A stretch of DNA of 29,028 nt from Lachnospiraceae bacterium UBA3386. Its GTDB lineage: Bacteria; Bacillota; Clostridia; Lachnospirales; Lachnospiraceae. The stretch's first letter is position 1. Each line of letters begins with the position of its first letter. Shown in pieces: positions 7,246-16,411 of the stretch. The stretch is taken from contig DEPS01000148.1 in the NCBI GenBank assembly GCA_002358875.1, positions 1 to 29,028 of the forward strand, in the 5' to 3' direction. The notes under the pieces are model-generated. The model was not told the DNA's origin, made no database searches, and saw only the letters and a list, made by a program, of their open reading frames with translations. A program made the position numbers and the translations under genes.

Positions 7246-9675
7246 GTGAAGCACAGGGATTTGATTGAGCAGCTTACTCTGGAGGAGAAGGCTGCATTGC
7301 TTGGCGGAAAGGGGGAATGGGATTCCAGAGATATTCCGAGGCTGAATATTCCTTCGATGATCATGTCTGATGGACCGCATGGACTCAGAAGGCAGGCCGG
7401 CGCGGGGGATCATCTGGGCTTGAATGCATCACTTCCGGCGACCTGCTTTCCGACAGCTGCGACAATGGCGAACAGCTGGGATATGGATCTTGGCAGGGAG
7501 GTCGGCGCTGCGCTCGGTGAAGAGGCCGGGGCGATGGGCGTCAATATCCTGCTGGGTCCCGGCATGAATATAAAGAGAAGTCCTCTTTGTGGACGGAATT
7601 TCGAATATTTCTCGGAGGATCCTTACGTTGCGGGCAGGATGGCGGCGGCTTATGTGAAGGGTATCCAGAGTAAGGGAGTCTTTTCCTGTCTCAAGCACTT
7701 TGCGGTGAATTCCCAGGAGGAGCGCCGTATGGCCATGAACGCTGTCGTGGACGAGCGCACTCTGAGGGAGATCTATCTGACGGGATTTGAGATGGCGATC
7801 GAGGAGTCGAAGCCGGGCTCCATCATGACTTCCTACAACCAGGTCAATGGTGAATATGCCAATGAGAGCATGCATCTGCTCAAGGAGATCCTCCGCGGCG
7901 AGTGGGGCTTTGACGGATTCGTGGTCTCCGACTGGGGCGGCGCCAACGATCACGTGCAGGCTGTGAAAGCCGGCTCCGACCTGGAGATGCCCGCGCCAGG
8001 TCTTTGTTCTGCGAGGGAGCTGGTCAGTGCGGTAAAGAACGGAAGTCTCTCCATGGAGGATCTTGATGCCCGCGTGGACGAGCTACTGGACGCGGTCCTG
8101 ACGACGGCGGAAGCTGCAAAGGGCAAAGGCGGACAGTTTGATATTGAGGGACACCATGCGCTCGCCAGGAGGGCGGCGGCGCAGTGCGCGGTCCTGCTAA
8201 AGAACGAAGGCGGGATCCTGCCCCTGAAAGAGGGGGTAAAGGCCGCGGTCGTCGGTGATTTTGCCTTTGAGCCAAGATATCAGGGAGCCGGCTCCTCCAT
8301 GGTCAACTGCACGAAGGTGGAGACGATCGAGAAAATGATCGCCGGGGAGAAGGGCCTGACCGTGACTGACATGTGCCGAGGCTACCAGCGGAACGGGCAG
8401 GCGGACAGCGCACTGCTTTCCGAAGCGGTCAAGGCGGCGGCAGGAGCGGACGTCGTGCTGTATTTCTTCGGACTTGACGAGATGAGTGAGTCGGAGGGGC
8501 TGGACCGCACCCACATGCGCATCCCCCAGGTCCAGATCGATGTGCTGCGCGCGATGGCGGAGGTCAATCCGAACATCGTCGGCCTGATCAGTGCAGGCTC
8601 TTCGATCGAGATGGAATGGGAGGATTCCCTCAAAGCCATCCTACACTGTTATCTGACCGGCCAGGCAGGCGCAGGCGCCATGCTCGATCTGATCACCGGC
8701 CGCGTCAATCCTTCCGGAAAACTTACCGAGACCTATCCCCTTGTATATGCCAGCGTTCCGTCCTCCCCTTATTACCCTGCAAAGGAGAGAAATTCCGAGT
8801 ACAGAGAGGCCGTGTTCGTCGGATATCGCTATTTTGATACTTTTGACAAAAAGGTCCGTTATCCTTTCGGCTTTGGCCTGTCCTATACGACGTTTGAGTA
8901 CTCGGATCTGAAGGTCACGGAGAATGGCGCGGCGTTTACGGTCAGGAATGCGGGCACTGTCGACGGGGCGGAAGTGGCCCAGCTGTACGTGGGGCTTCCT
9001 GACAGCAGGATACTTCGCCCTAAGAAGGAACTCAAGGGCTTTGCAAAGATTTTCCTGGCAGCAGGCGAATCCAGGGAGGTCACGATCCCCTTTGACAAAT
9101 ACACCTTCCGCTACTGGAATGTAAAAAAGAAGGGCTGGGCTGTGGAGACGGGATCTTACAGGATCAGCGTGGGCAGCTCCGCGGCGGATATCCGCCTGAC
9201 CGGGGACATTGCCATAAAAGGGGAGGAAGCTCCTGTGCCTTATGATGACGGAAAGCTTGCCGCCTACAAAAAGGGACAGATCCTGAACATTCCGGATGAG
9301 GCGTTTGCCGAGCTTTTGGGCGGCCCGATCCCTGACGGAAGCTGGACGGGCAATCTGAATGAAAACGATGCGATCTGCCAGCTGGTAAATGCCAAAAGCG
9401 GGCTGGCCAGATTTATCTACAGGCAGCTCGAGAAGAAGAAAAAGGCGGCAGAGGCTGCCGGAAAGCCGGATCTGAACGTCCTGTTTATTTACAACATGCC
9501 GTTTCGGGCGATCGGCAAGATGACAGGAGGTACTGTCGACAGCAGGATGGTGGAAGGCATGGTTGAAATCGTGAACGGGCATTTCCTCGGAGGAATCGGG
9601 AAGGTGGTCGGAGGCTATTTCTCGAATGGCCGGGAGAATAAAAAATATGAGAAGCTGCTGAAGGGAGATAAGTGA
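7246..9675 (+). CDS. GH3 beta-glucosidase, cytoplasmic
   Basis: The 809-residue product is a family 3 glycoside hydrolase in standard order: (beta/alpha)8 domain, alpha/beta sandwich, fibronectin III-like domain. It opens KHRDLIEQLTLEEKAALLGG. The nucleophile is Asp229 in GFVVSDWGG, the likely acid/base is Glu417 in SESEGLDR, and YPFGFGLSYTTFEYSDL marks the entry to the FnIII-like part. A further roughly 120 residues at the C-terminus include a Lys-rich helix and end KKYEKLLKGDK. No signal peptide, so it probably hydrolyses imported beta-glucosides. I chose GTG at 7246 because AAAGGAGG lies just before it; an in-frame ATG at 7141 lacks a ribosome binding site and sits at the predicted transcription start. 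First gene of the block. Confidence 0.92.
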   Translation: MKHRDLIEQLTLEEKAALLGGKGEWDSRDIPRLNIPSMIMSDGPHGLRRQAGAGDHLGLNASLPATCFPTAATMANSWDMDLGREVGAALGEEAGAMGVNILLGPGMNIKRSPLCGRNFEYFSEDPYVAGRMAAAYVKGIQSKGVFSCLKHFAVNSQEERRMAMNAVVDERTLREIYLTGFEMAIEESKPGSIMTSYNQVNGEYANESMHLLKEILRGEWGFDGFVVSDWGGANDHVQAVKAGSDLEMPAPGLCSARELVSAVKNGSLSMEDLDARVDELLDAVLTTAEAAKGKGGQFDIEGHHALARRAAAQCAVLLKNEGGILPLKEGVKAAVVGDFAFEPRYQGAGSSMVNCTKVETIEKMIAGEKGLTVTDMCRGYQRNGQADSALLSEAVKAAAGADVVLYFFGLDEMSESEGLDRTHMRIPQVQIDVLRAMAEVNPNIVGLISAGSSIEMEWEDSLKAILHCYLTGQAGAGAMLDLITGRVNPSGKLTETYPLVYASVPSSPYYPAKERNSEYREAVFVGYRYFDTFDKKVRYPFGFGLSYTTFEYSDLKVTENGAAFTVRNAGTVDGAEVAQLYVGLPDSRILRPKKELKGFAKIFLAAGESREVTIPFDKYTFRYWNVKKKGWAVETGSYRISVGSSAADIRLTGDIAIKGEEAPVPYDDGKLAAYKKGQILNIPDEAFAELLGGPIPDGSWTGNLNENDAICQLVNAKSGLARFIYRQLEKKKKAAEAAGKPDLNVLFIYNMPFRAIGKMTGGTVDSRMVEGMVEIVNGHFLGGIGKVVGGYFSNGRENKKYEKLLKGDK

Positions 9676-9737
9676 GACGATGAAATTTAAGAAATACGAT
9701 AAGCTGCTGAAGGGAGAAAAGTGAAGCTATGAAATTT
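9643..9737 (+). repeat. 49-bp imperfect tandem duplication across a gene junction
   Basis: 9643-9688 and 9692-9737 are near-identical 46-bp units joined by AAG. Each holds a KxxKLLKG(D/E)K tail, a TGA stop and ATGAAATTT. The first unit encodes the end of the GH3 protein and the second supplies the start of the GtrA-like gene. Confidence 0.9.
9680..9724 (+). CDS. Possible 14-residue mini-ORF created by the duplication
   Basis: ATG at 9680 opens a frame reading MKFKKYDKLLKGEK and ends at TGA 9722-9724, 4 nt before the start of the GtrA-like gene. It has the same GGGAGATAAG upstream segment that the real gene has in the second repeat unit. It may be a byproduct of duplication or a short leader that couples translation. 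Expression is unproven. Confidence 0.25.
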   Translation: MKFKKYDKLLKGEK

Positions 9738-10295
9738 TTCGACGGTTTTGCGCAGAAGCATCCGAAGGCGGCACAGTGGATCCGCGAGGGCGGGCTGTTC
9801 ATCATTTTCAGTTACGTCGTCACTTTTATCAAGTATCTCCTTCTGACCTTTCTGCCCGGTTTTTATAAAGGCATAGTGGGCGATGTGGAATGGGTGTGGC
9901 CGGGAATCCGGACTCAGTTGTTCGGCGTACCGTTCACGCTGGCGATTATCGGCAACAGCCTTGCGGACGGAGGACTTGCCTTCACGCTGGCCAATTATAC
10001 ATCGATCCTGCTGGGCGAATGCATCAACTTTCCGCTGCAGCGGAATGTGACGTTCAGGAGCCATGGCCCTTTGCTGCCGCAGATCGGTTTTCATGCCCTT
10101 GGCACAATCGGCGTCATGCTGGTCATGAATCTGTTTACCTGTATCTGGAATCCCATCACGGCGGCTTTCGGGATTCCGGACGCAGTCCGCAATATCGTGA
10201 CGACGATCGCTACCGGCGGCGTCGCAATGGTGATCATCTTTGCAGTCGACAAGACGATCTTTGCGCCGGAGTTTGGAAAAAAGAAAACAGGCTGA
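9729..10295 (+). CDS. GtrA-like small membrane protein
   Basis: The 188-residue product has four hydrophobic segments: GLFIIFSYVVTFIKYLLLTF near 22-41, PFTLAIIGNSLADGGLAF near 68-85, IGFHALGTIGVMLVMNLFTC near 118-137 and IVTTIATGGVAMVIIFAV near 155-172. The segment INFPLQRNVTFRS between helices matches the NxxLxRxxxF signature of GtrA-like proteins, proposed to help move or anchor lipid-linked sugars. It is in frame order between two GH3 genes and probably in the same transcript. Its link to glucosidase action is unclear. The start at 9729 uses the GGGAG box of the second repeat unit. Confidence 0.68.
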   Translation: MKFFDGFAQKHPKAAQWIREGGLFIIFSYVVTFIKYLLLTFLPGFYKGIVGDVEWVWPGIRTQLFGVPFTLAIIGNSLADGGLAFTLANYTSILLGECINFPLQRNVTFRSHGPLLPQIGFHALGTIGVMLVMNLFTCIWNPITAAFGIPDAVRNIVTTIATGGVAMVIIFAVDKTIFAPEFGKKKTG

Positions 10296-10332
10296 TAATT
10301 TATACAGGATTGTAAAAGGGAGGGAAGATGGC

Positions 10333-13188
10333 ATGAGAAAAAAACTGGCACTGTTTTTGGCAGTCGCTTTGACGGCTGCCTCGATGTCGGGCATGGCAGT
10401 TCCTGTTCAGGCATCGGAGGGGTCGGATGATGACCCCTACAAGCTGATCCTGACGGAAGAGCCCAAGCCTTCCTCGGGATCCCGCGCGCAGAGCGGGGAG
10501 CAGGCTGCCTCGACGGATTCCGCAGGGACACAGCAGGCAGAGAGCGGTGATAACGCTGCCGACACCAGCGATCCTTACAAAGGAGGCGGCTCCGACACAA
10601 GTGATCCCTATAAGGGAGGCGGCTCCGACACCAGCGACCCCTACAAGGGGGGCGGCTCCAACACGGGCGATCCCTATAAGGGCGGCGCTGCCACGGGCGA
10701 TCCTTACAAGGGCACCGGCGGGGGCTCTGATACAGGCGACCCCTACAAGGGAACCGGCGGCGCTGCGGAAGCGGCAGGGACCGAAGGAACCGGGGCGGCT
10801 GCTGTTGCAGCAGAAGTGGAAAAGTATATTCCTGAGCCCGGCGAAGGAGCCAAATACACAGTTACCGTCACGCCGGACAACTGGGTGAAGATCGAGAATG
10901 AGGGAGGAGAGACTCTGGGCCTCTCCCAGACATCGGGCGTCAAGATCATTGAAGAGGACGGATTTGCCTTTAAGGATCTCAATCAGAACGGAAGCCTGGA
11001 TGTCTATGAAGACTGGAGAAAGCCTGTGGAGGAGCGCGCGCAGGATCTTGCCGGGCAGATGAAGGGCGCTGAGAAAGCCCTTATGCTGGCACACGGCGGC
11101 TGGGACGGCGATTTCACCACGGAGCCCCTTGCGGCGGATGACGCTTCTGCCGTGTATCTTCGCGCAGGTGGACGCGGGGGCGTTTCCCGCGCGATCTCCA
11201 GGGGCGGCGGCGCACATGCGAAGTGGACGAATGCCCTTCAGGAGGTGGCTGAGAGCTGCCTGTACGGCATTCCGGCCATGATCTCCATTGACCCCAGCAA
11301 TATTTCCGGCCTGATCGAGAGCGTTTCCCTGGGCTCCACCATGGATCCCGAACTGGCAGCGGAAATCGGAAAACAGACTGCAAAACAGTACCGCGCGGCG
11401 GGTATCACAGCTCTTTTAGGACCTCAGGTCGATATTTCGTCCCCGGTCATGAGCCGTTCCGGCGGTACATACGGCGAAGATCCCAGGCTCACGCTGGATG
11501 TGGCGACTGCCTATGTCAATGCCATGCAGTCCACTTATGATGAGAAGGGTGAGGACCTTGGCTGGGGTGCCGAGTCCGTCTACTGCTTCACAAAGCATTT
11601 CGGCGGCGCCGGCTCGACGGAGGGAGGCCGTGACGACCATACCTACGCCGGAAGATATACTGTTTTCCCGGGAGAAAATCTGGAAGCCCACCTGATCACA
11701 TATTTTGACGGCGTATTTAATCTTCCCGGAAAGACAAAGAGCTCCGGGATCATGACCGAGTATGCCATCAATGTCGACAAGGACGGCAAACCCTTCGGCG
11801 GCGAATGGGCCGGCGCTTACAATGAGTTTATGTACAGTCTCCTTGACGAAGTCGGCTATGACAGTCTCAAGATTACAGACTGGGGCGTCTTCGGAGGACT
11901 CGGAGACAAGACCGGCGGCCTGTGGGGAACCGAGGAAATGAGCGAGCAGGAGCGTCTTGCTCTCGGTTTCCAGCGCGGAGTGAATATTCTGGGCGGCTAT
12001 GGCGGCTACGGTGAGGTAGGAAAGTGCGCCGAAGGCTATGAGGAACTGGCAAAACAGATCGGCGAGGAAGAGGCCAACGCCATTCTCACAAAGGCTGCCT
12101 ATAACTACTTCGTAGTCATGATGAATCTTAAGATGTTCGAGCAGCCCTACAATGACAGCGCTTATGCGGATTCCATCATTTTCAGCGATTCCGCGAACGC
12201 CTACGGACTGGAGACTCAGCAGAAATCGGTCGTCATGATCAAGAATGACGGCGTGCTCACCGGAGAGGCAAAAACGGACAAGCCCAAGGTCTATGTGCCC
12301 TATGTGTACAGCACCGGCGCCTCCGTCAGCTGGATGAGCGGCATCAGCAAGGGAACGCCTTCCTGGGCTCCTGGTATGGATCTTGACAAGCTTGGCCAGT
12401 ATTTTGATATCGTGACAGATAAGGTCGGGGAACCTACGGGAGAGGCCGGAGAAGACGGAAATAAAAATTATACGAAGGACGACATCACCCGCGCGACGGC
12501 AGAGGAGATCGCAGACTGTGATTATATCCTGGTCGGAATGACCGGGGCCTACAGTCCTTCCTACAGCTCCTGGCTGCAGGGCGCCTTTGCCGCGCCGACC
12601 GAAGTCGAAGGCGACGAGGTCTATTATCCTCCTTCGCTGCAGTATGCGGAATATACGGCTGACACCGCCCGCGAGCCCTCCATTTCCGGAAACACAGTGG
12701 ATGGTAAGAAGGAAAACCGTTCCTACAAGGGAGTCACCGCTCCCGCGGACGCAAACTACGGACATCTGGAAGCGTTGCAGTACGCGAAGGAAGTCGCCGG
12801 AGAGATTCCCGTCATCGCTTCCGTATCCATGGAGAGAGGAATGGTCTGGACAGAGGTCGAGCCTCTCTGTGACGCAATCTTTGTGTGCTACAATTCGCAG
12901 AAGCCCGAGGCTGTGGCGAAGTTTATCCTTGGTGAAGCGGAGCCGAGCGGCCTTCTGGTATTCCAGCAGCCCGCCTCCATGGAAGCTGTGGAAGCACAGG
13001 TCGACGATGTTCCCCGTGATCTGGAATGCTATGTGGATGCAGCAGGAAATACCTATGATTTCGCTTTCGGTCTCAACTGGTCGGGAGTGATCAGTGACGA
13101 GCGCACGCAGAAGTATTCGGCCGAACCTCTCACGAAAGTGCAGAGTCATGATTTCGGTGACAGGCTGAAGACGGCACCGGCTGAATGA
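10333..13188 (+). CDS. Secreted GH3 family enzyme with DPYK-repeat linker
   Basis: The 951-residue product starts with a signal peptide (1-27, ending VPVQA). A low-complexity linker follows with six DPYKG repeats separated by Gly/Ser/Thr (about 80-143). The GH3 part begins near 215 with DLNQNGSLDVYED, an EF-hand-like calcium loop, then PVEERAQDLAGQM, MSRSGGTYGEDPRLT, and ITDWGVFGG with nucleophile Asp516. The second GH3 domain follows (YDFAFGLNWSGVI near the end). I could not find the usual SGEG acid/base motif in it and saw no FnIII-like domain. No C-terminal anchor, so it is presumably released or wall-associated. I chose ATG at 10333 because it gives a clean signal peptide and has GGGAGG upstream; an in-frame ATG at 10240 lies inside the previous gene. 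Confidence 0.92.
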   Translation: MRKKLALFLAVALTAASMSGMAVPVQASEGSDDDPYKLILTEEPKPSSGSRAQSGEQAASTDSAGTQQAESGDNAADTSDPYKGGGSDTSDPYKGGGSDTSDPYKGGGSNTGDPYKGGAATGDPYKGTGGGSDTGDPYKGTGGAAEAAGTEGTGAAAVAAEVEKYIPEPGEGAKYTVTVTPDNWVKIENEGGETLGLSQTSGVKIIEEDGFAFKDLNQNGSLDVYEDWRKPVEERAQDLAGQMKGAEKALMLAHGGWDGDFTTEPLAADDASAVYLRAGGRGGVSRAISRGGGAHAKWTNALQEVAESCLYGIPAMISIDPSNISGLIESVSLGSTMDPELAAEIGKQTAKQYRAAGITALLGPQVDISSPVMSRSGGTYGEDPRLTLDVATAYVNAMQSTYDEKGEDLGWGAESVYCFTKHFGGAGSTEGGRDDHTYAGRYTVFPGENLEAHLITYFDGVFNLPGKTKSSGIMTEYAINVDKDGKPFGGEWAGAYNEFMYSLLDEVGYDSLKITDWGVFGGLGDKTGGLWGTEEMSEQERLALGFQRGVNILGGYGGYGEVGKCAEGYEELAKQIGEEEANAILTKAAYNYFVVMMNLKMFEQPYNDSAYADSIIFSDSANAYGLETQQKSVVMIKNDGVLTGEAKTDKPKVYVPYVYSTGASVSWMSGISKGTPSWAPGMDLDKLGQYFDIVTDKVGEPTGEAGEDGNKNYTKDDITRATAEEIADCDYILVGMTGAYSPSYSSWLQGAFAAPTEVEGDEVYYPPSLQYAEYTADTAREPSISGNTVDGKKENRSYKGVTAPADANYGHLEALQYAKEVAGEIPVIASVSMERGMVWTEVEPLCDAIFVCYNSQKPEAVAKFILGEAEPSGLLVFQQPASMEAVEAQVDDVPRDLECYVDAAGNTYDFAFGLNWSGVISDERTQKYSAEPLTKVQSHDFGDRLKTAPAE
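10570..10760 (+). repeat. DPYKG-coding repeats in the GH3 linker
   Basis: Six copies of the peptide DPYKG, first three spaced by GGSDTS-like spacers, later ones by shorter or longer Gly-rich spacers. Every copy uses a different codon spelling, so the repeat is conserved in protein rather than DNA. Confidence 0.9.
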
Positions 13189-13265
13189 GGCGGATCTTTT
13201 TCGCGGATGCCGGAAGAAATACCGTATAAATATGCGCTGACGCGCCTCAGAAAAAGGAGGAAATT

Positions 13266-16200
13266 ATGATTGGTATTCTGACTTCACTGCTGTCTCCGAT
13301 CCTTTCGCCCATGGGAGTCAGCGAGGCAGATCTTAATTCCTATCTGACCCAGCTGCAGGGGTATGTATGGGCTGCCATTGCAGTGCTGGTCGCCATGATC
13401 GTGATCATGATCGCGGCACAAAAAGCAAAAAAAGGGAACCGCCATGTGATCCGCTGGGCAGCGGGTATGGGCGCGATTGCCCTGATCGTGGGTATTGTCA
13501 ATGCAGTATGCTTCGGACCCATGTATTCTACCGTATCCGGTTATCTGAACGCTTCCAAGGTCGAACTTTCCGATGAGACCGTGGCGCAGAGCCGCGCGAC
13601 TGTACAGAAGGTCGGAGAAGAAGGAATCGTGCTTTTAAAGAACAAGGGGCTTCTGCCCCTGGGTTCTGATGTTAAAAAACTGAATGTTTTCGGATGGGGA
13701 TCGACGAATCCGATCTACGGCGGGACCGGTTCCGGTTCCTCCAGCTCGGCGGACGCGGTCAGCATCCTCGGGTCTTTGCAGAATGCCGGCTTTGAGACAA
13801 ACGAAGGTCTGAGCGGCATGTATGTGCAGTACCGCGCGGACCGTCCGACGATCGCCATGGCTTCGCAGGACTGGACTGTTCCGGAGCCTCCCGTCAGTGT
13901 CTATAACGACAATCTGATCAAAGCCACGAAGGAATTTTCGGATGTCGCCGTGATCGTGATCAGCCGCTCCGGCGGAGAAGGCGCCGACCTTCCCATGGAC
14001 ATGAAAGCGGTCCTGGACGGGACCTATAATCCTGCCGCGTCCGTTTCGGCGGCGCCTGCCAACTACGGCTACATGAATGCCGTTGCCTGCAATAACGGCG
14101 CCTATGACGACTTCGAAGCCGGCGAGTCCTACCTGGAGCTTTCCGTGACGGAAGAAAATATGGTGAAAAAGGTTTGCTCCGAGTTTGATAAGGTCATTGT
14201 CATCATCAACGCAAACAACGCCATGGAGCTTGGCTGGGTCGACGACTATGACCAGATCGGCGCCGTGATCCTGGCGCCCGGCTCCGGCATTACAGGCTTT
14301 GCGGCGCTTGGCGAGATCATGAACGGATCCATTAATCCCTCCGGCAGGACGGTCGACACCTTCGTAAAGGATCTGATGTCTACTCCTTATATCAACAACA
14401 TTGGAAATATGTCCTACACCAATGTGGACGACCTGAAAGCGCAGATCGCCAAAAACGACGGCGCCTATGAGGGCAATATCGGTTTTGTGAACTATGTGGA
14501 AGGCATTTACGTTGGTTATAAGTACTATGAGACTGCGTCGGACGACGGCGTGATCAATTACAATGATCTGGTCCAGTATCCCTTCGGCTATGGTCTGAGT
14601 TATACGACCTTTGAGCAGAAGATCGAGAATTTCAAGGCGGATGACAAGACAGTCTCCTTTGATGCCGTTGTGACCAATACCGGAGAAAGGGCAGGGAAGG
14701 ATGTCGTCGAGGTCTACTTTACGCCGCCTTATACGGACGGAGGTATTGAAAAGGCTTCTGTCAACCTGATTGACTTTGGCAAGACAGAGCTTCTGGAGCC
14801 CGGAAAGTCGCAGACTGTCAGTTTTGTGATCAATAAGGAAGACCTTGCGGCTTATGATTCCGAGGGGGTCAAGATCCAGGGCGGCGGATATATTCTTGAG
14901 GCCGGCGAATACAGGATATCTCTGCGTTCAGATTCCCACACTGTACTGGCTGAAGAGAAGTTCAGCGTCGACGCGGACGTCGATTACAGCGTGACAGGAC
15001 GCGAGAGCGACAAGACCGTTGCCGTGAACAGGTTTGAGGACTATGCCCGCGGCAAATTCGAGGTCCTGTCTCGCGCAGGTGGGTTCAAGAACTATGCGGC
15101 CACCTGCGGACGCAAGCTCTCGGCGGATGATTTTGTGATGGACGATGCCACTCGCGCCAAGGTCGAGGAATATGCCTTTGGCATTTATGATGGAACAAAG
15201 TATAACAACGAAGCGGATGAGATGCCTGTCACCGGCGCAAAGAACGGTGTTAAGCTCGCGGATCTGACAGGAAAGTCCTATGACGATCCGATGTGGGACC
15301 AGCTGCTCGATCAGCTCACCTTTGACGATATGGCCACCATGATCAATGTCGGCGGATGGCAGACGGCGGCGATCGAATCCGTCGGAAAAGTGGCCACCTC
15401 CGACTGCGACGGTCCTGCGGGCCTTAGCAACTTTATCACAGGCGCTTACGGAAGCGCCTACCCGGCAGAGACGCTGATGGCGATGACATGGAGCAAAGAC
15501 ATGGCATATGAGATCGGCACCTCCATGGGACAGGAATACGCAGATGCAAATAACTACGGATGGTACGGCCCCGCAATGAACACGCACAGAAGCGCTTTCG
15601 CAGGAAGAAACTTTGAGTACTATTCCGAGGACGGCGTGCTGGCAGGCCTCATTGCGGCCCAGGAGATCAACGGCGCGTCAACAAAGGGCGTCTATCCCTA
15701 TATCAAGCACTATGCGATGAATGACCAGGAGACGAACCGCTGCTCCTTCCTGCTTACCTACGGGCCCGAGCAGGCATTCCGCGAGATTTACCTAAGGCCC
15801 TTCGAGATCGCGGTCAAGAACTACGAAGGAACTTCTCTGGCGGCCATGTCCGCGTTTAACTGGATCGGCACAGAGCCCGGCTGCGCAAACAAAGAGCTTC
15901 TCAACACCGTGCTCCGCGATGAATGGGGATTTGTCGGAATGGTCGAGACGGACTACAACGGCTCCTATGGATACCAGATCACAGACCACTGCATCCGCAA
16001 CGGCAATGACCTGATGCTCGGTTTTAACAACGCCGCCTCCAACGTCCTTTCCGACAAGAGCGCGACCGCTGTCAAGGCCATGAGACAGTCCTGCAAGAAC
16101 ATCCTCTACACCATTGGAAACAGCGGATATTACACCGTAAACAAACAGAGCGAAGGCGGCCTGAACCGTATGCAGAAGATATTCTACGGAGTCAACGCAG

Positions 16201-16271
16201 CCACGGCAGCAATCGTGATCATCCCTATGGCCCTTGTTCTCCTTAACTGGAGGAAGAAAAAGAAGGCGTGA
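13266..16271 (+). CDS. Membrane-anchored GH3 enzyme with inverted domain order
   Basis: The 1001-residue product has its GH3 domains in reverse order. Two N-terminal membrane helices (about 32-52 and 61-83) come first. The alpha/beta-sandwich domain follows (IVLLKNKGLLPL at 121-132; SGGEGAD with probable acid/base Glu238), then an FnIII-like domain (about 455-560), then the (beta/alpha)8 domain (about 640-930; CDGPAGLSNF; RNFEYYSED; nucleophile Asp896 in VETDYNG). A C-terminal helix (about 977-995) ends NWRKKKKA. Inverted GH3 enzymes are known from Ruminococcus; anchors at both ends are less usual. The topology places the catalytic part on one side of the membrane, probably outside. AAAGGAGG precedes the ATG by 5-6 nt. 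Last gene of the block. Confidence 0.92.
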   Translation: MIGILTSLLSPILSPMGVSEADLNSYLTQLQGYVWAAIAVLVAMIVIMIAAQKAKKGNRHVIRWAAGMGAIALIVGIVNAVCFGPMYSTVSGYLNASKVELSDETVAQSRATVQKVGEEGIVLLKNKGLLPLGSDVKKLNVFGWGSTNPIYGGTGSGSSSSADAVSILGSLQNAGFETNEGLSGMYVQYRADRPTIAMASQDWTVPEPPVSVYNDNLIKATKEFSDVAVIVISRSGGEGADLPMDMKAVLDGTYNPAASVSAAPANYGYMNAVACNNGAYDDFEAGESYLELSVTEENMVKKVCSEFDKVIVIINANNAMELGWVDDYDQIGAVILAPGSGITGFAALGEIMNGSINPSGRTVDTFVKDLMSTPYINNIGNMSYTNVDDLKAQIAKNDGAYEGNIGFVNYVEGIYVGYKYYETASDDGVINYNDLVQYPFGYGLSYTTFEQKIENFKADDKTVSFDAVVTNTGERAGKDVVEVYFTPPYTDGGIEKASVNLIDFGKTELLEPGKSQTVSFVINKEDLAAYDSEGVKIQGGGYILEAGEYRISLRSDSHTVLAEEKFSVDADVDYSVTGRESDKTVAVNRFEDYARGKFEVLSRAGGFKNYAATCGRKLSADDFVMDDATRAKVEEYAFGIYDGTKYNNEADEMPVTGAKNGVKLADLTGKSYDDPMWDQLLDQLTFDDMATMINVGGWQTAAIESVGKVATSDCDGPAGLSNFITGAYGSAYPAETLMAMTWSKDMAYEIGTSMGQEYADANNYGWYGPAMNTHRSAFAGRNFEYYSEDGVLAGLIAAQEINGASTKGVYPYIKHYAMNDQETNRCSFLLTYGPEQAFREIYLRPFEIAVKNYEGTSLAAMSAFNWIGTEPGCANKELLNTVLRDEWGFVGMVETDYNGSYGYQITDHCIRNGNDLMLGFNNAASNVLSDKSATAVKAMRQSCKNILYTIGNSGYYTVNKQSEGGLNRMQKIFYGVNAATAAIVIIPMALVLLNWRKKKKA

Positions 16272-16335
16272 ACCAGGGGACGGTTCCTTGTTCCGTTGCG
16301 GCCCAGGGTGGACCAGGGGGACGGTTCCTTGTTTT
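16271..16335 (-). repeat. Two REP-like elements after the GH3 block
   Basis: Reverse-orientation copies at 16271-16294 and 16310-16335, both reading ACCAGGG(G)GGACGGTTCCTTGTT in part. The first begins at the last base of the GH3 stop codon. Confidence 0.85.
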
Positions 16336-16411
16336 ATTGTCTCCCTGACCTGTCTCAGGAAAAACGGCGGATCATAGAATCAGTTCCTGTGTGCATGTGA
16401 ACCGAAGCAAA

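Noticed and set aside
8641..9582. 313-residue minus-strand frame opposite the first GH3 gene
   Set aside because: No recognisable domain; it mirrors the GH3 reading frame.
11416..13149. 577-residue open frame on the minus strand opposite the secreted GH3 gene
   Set aside because: No domain or ribosome binding site. The plus strand encodes a clear GH3 protein, and high third-position G+C there makes long antisense frames expected.
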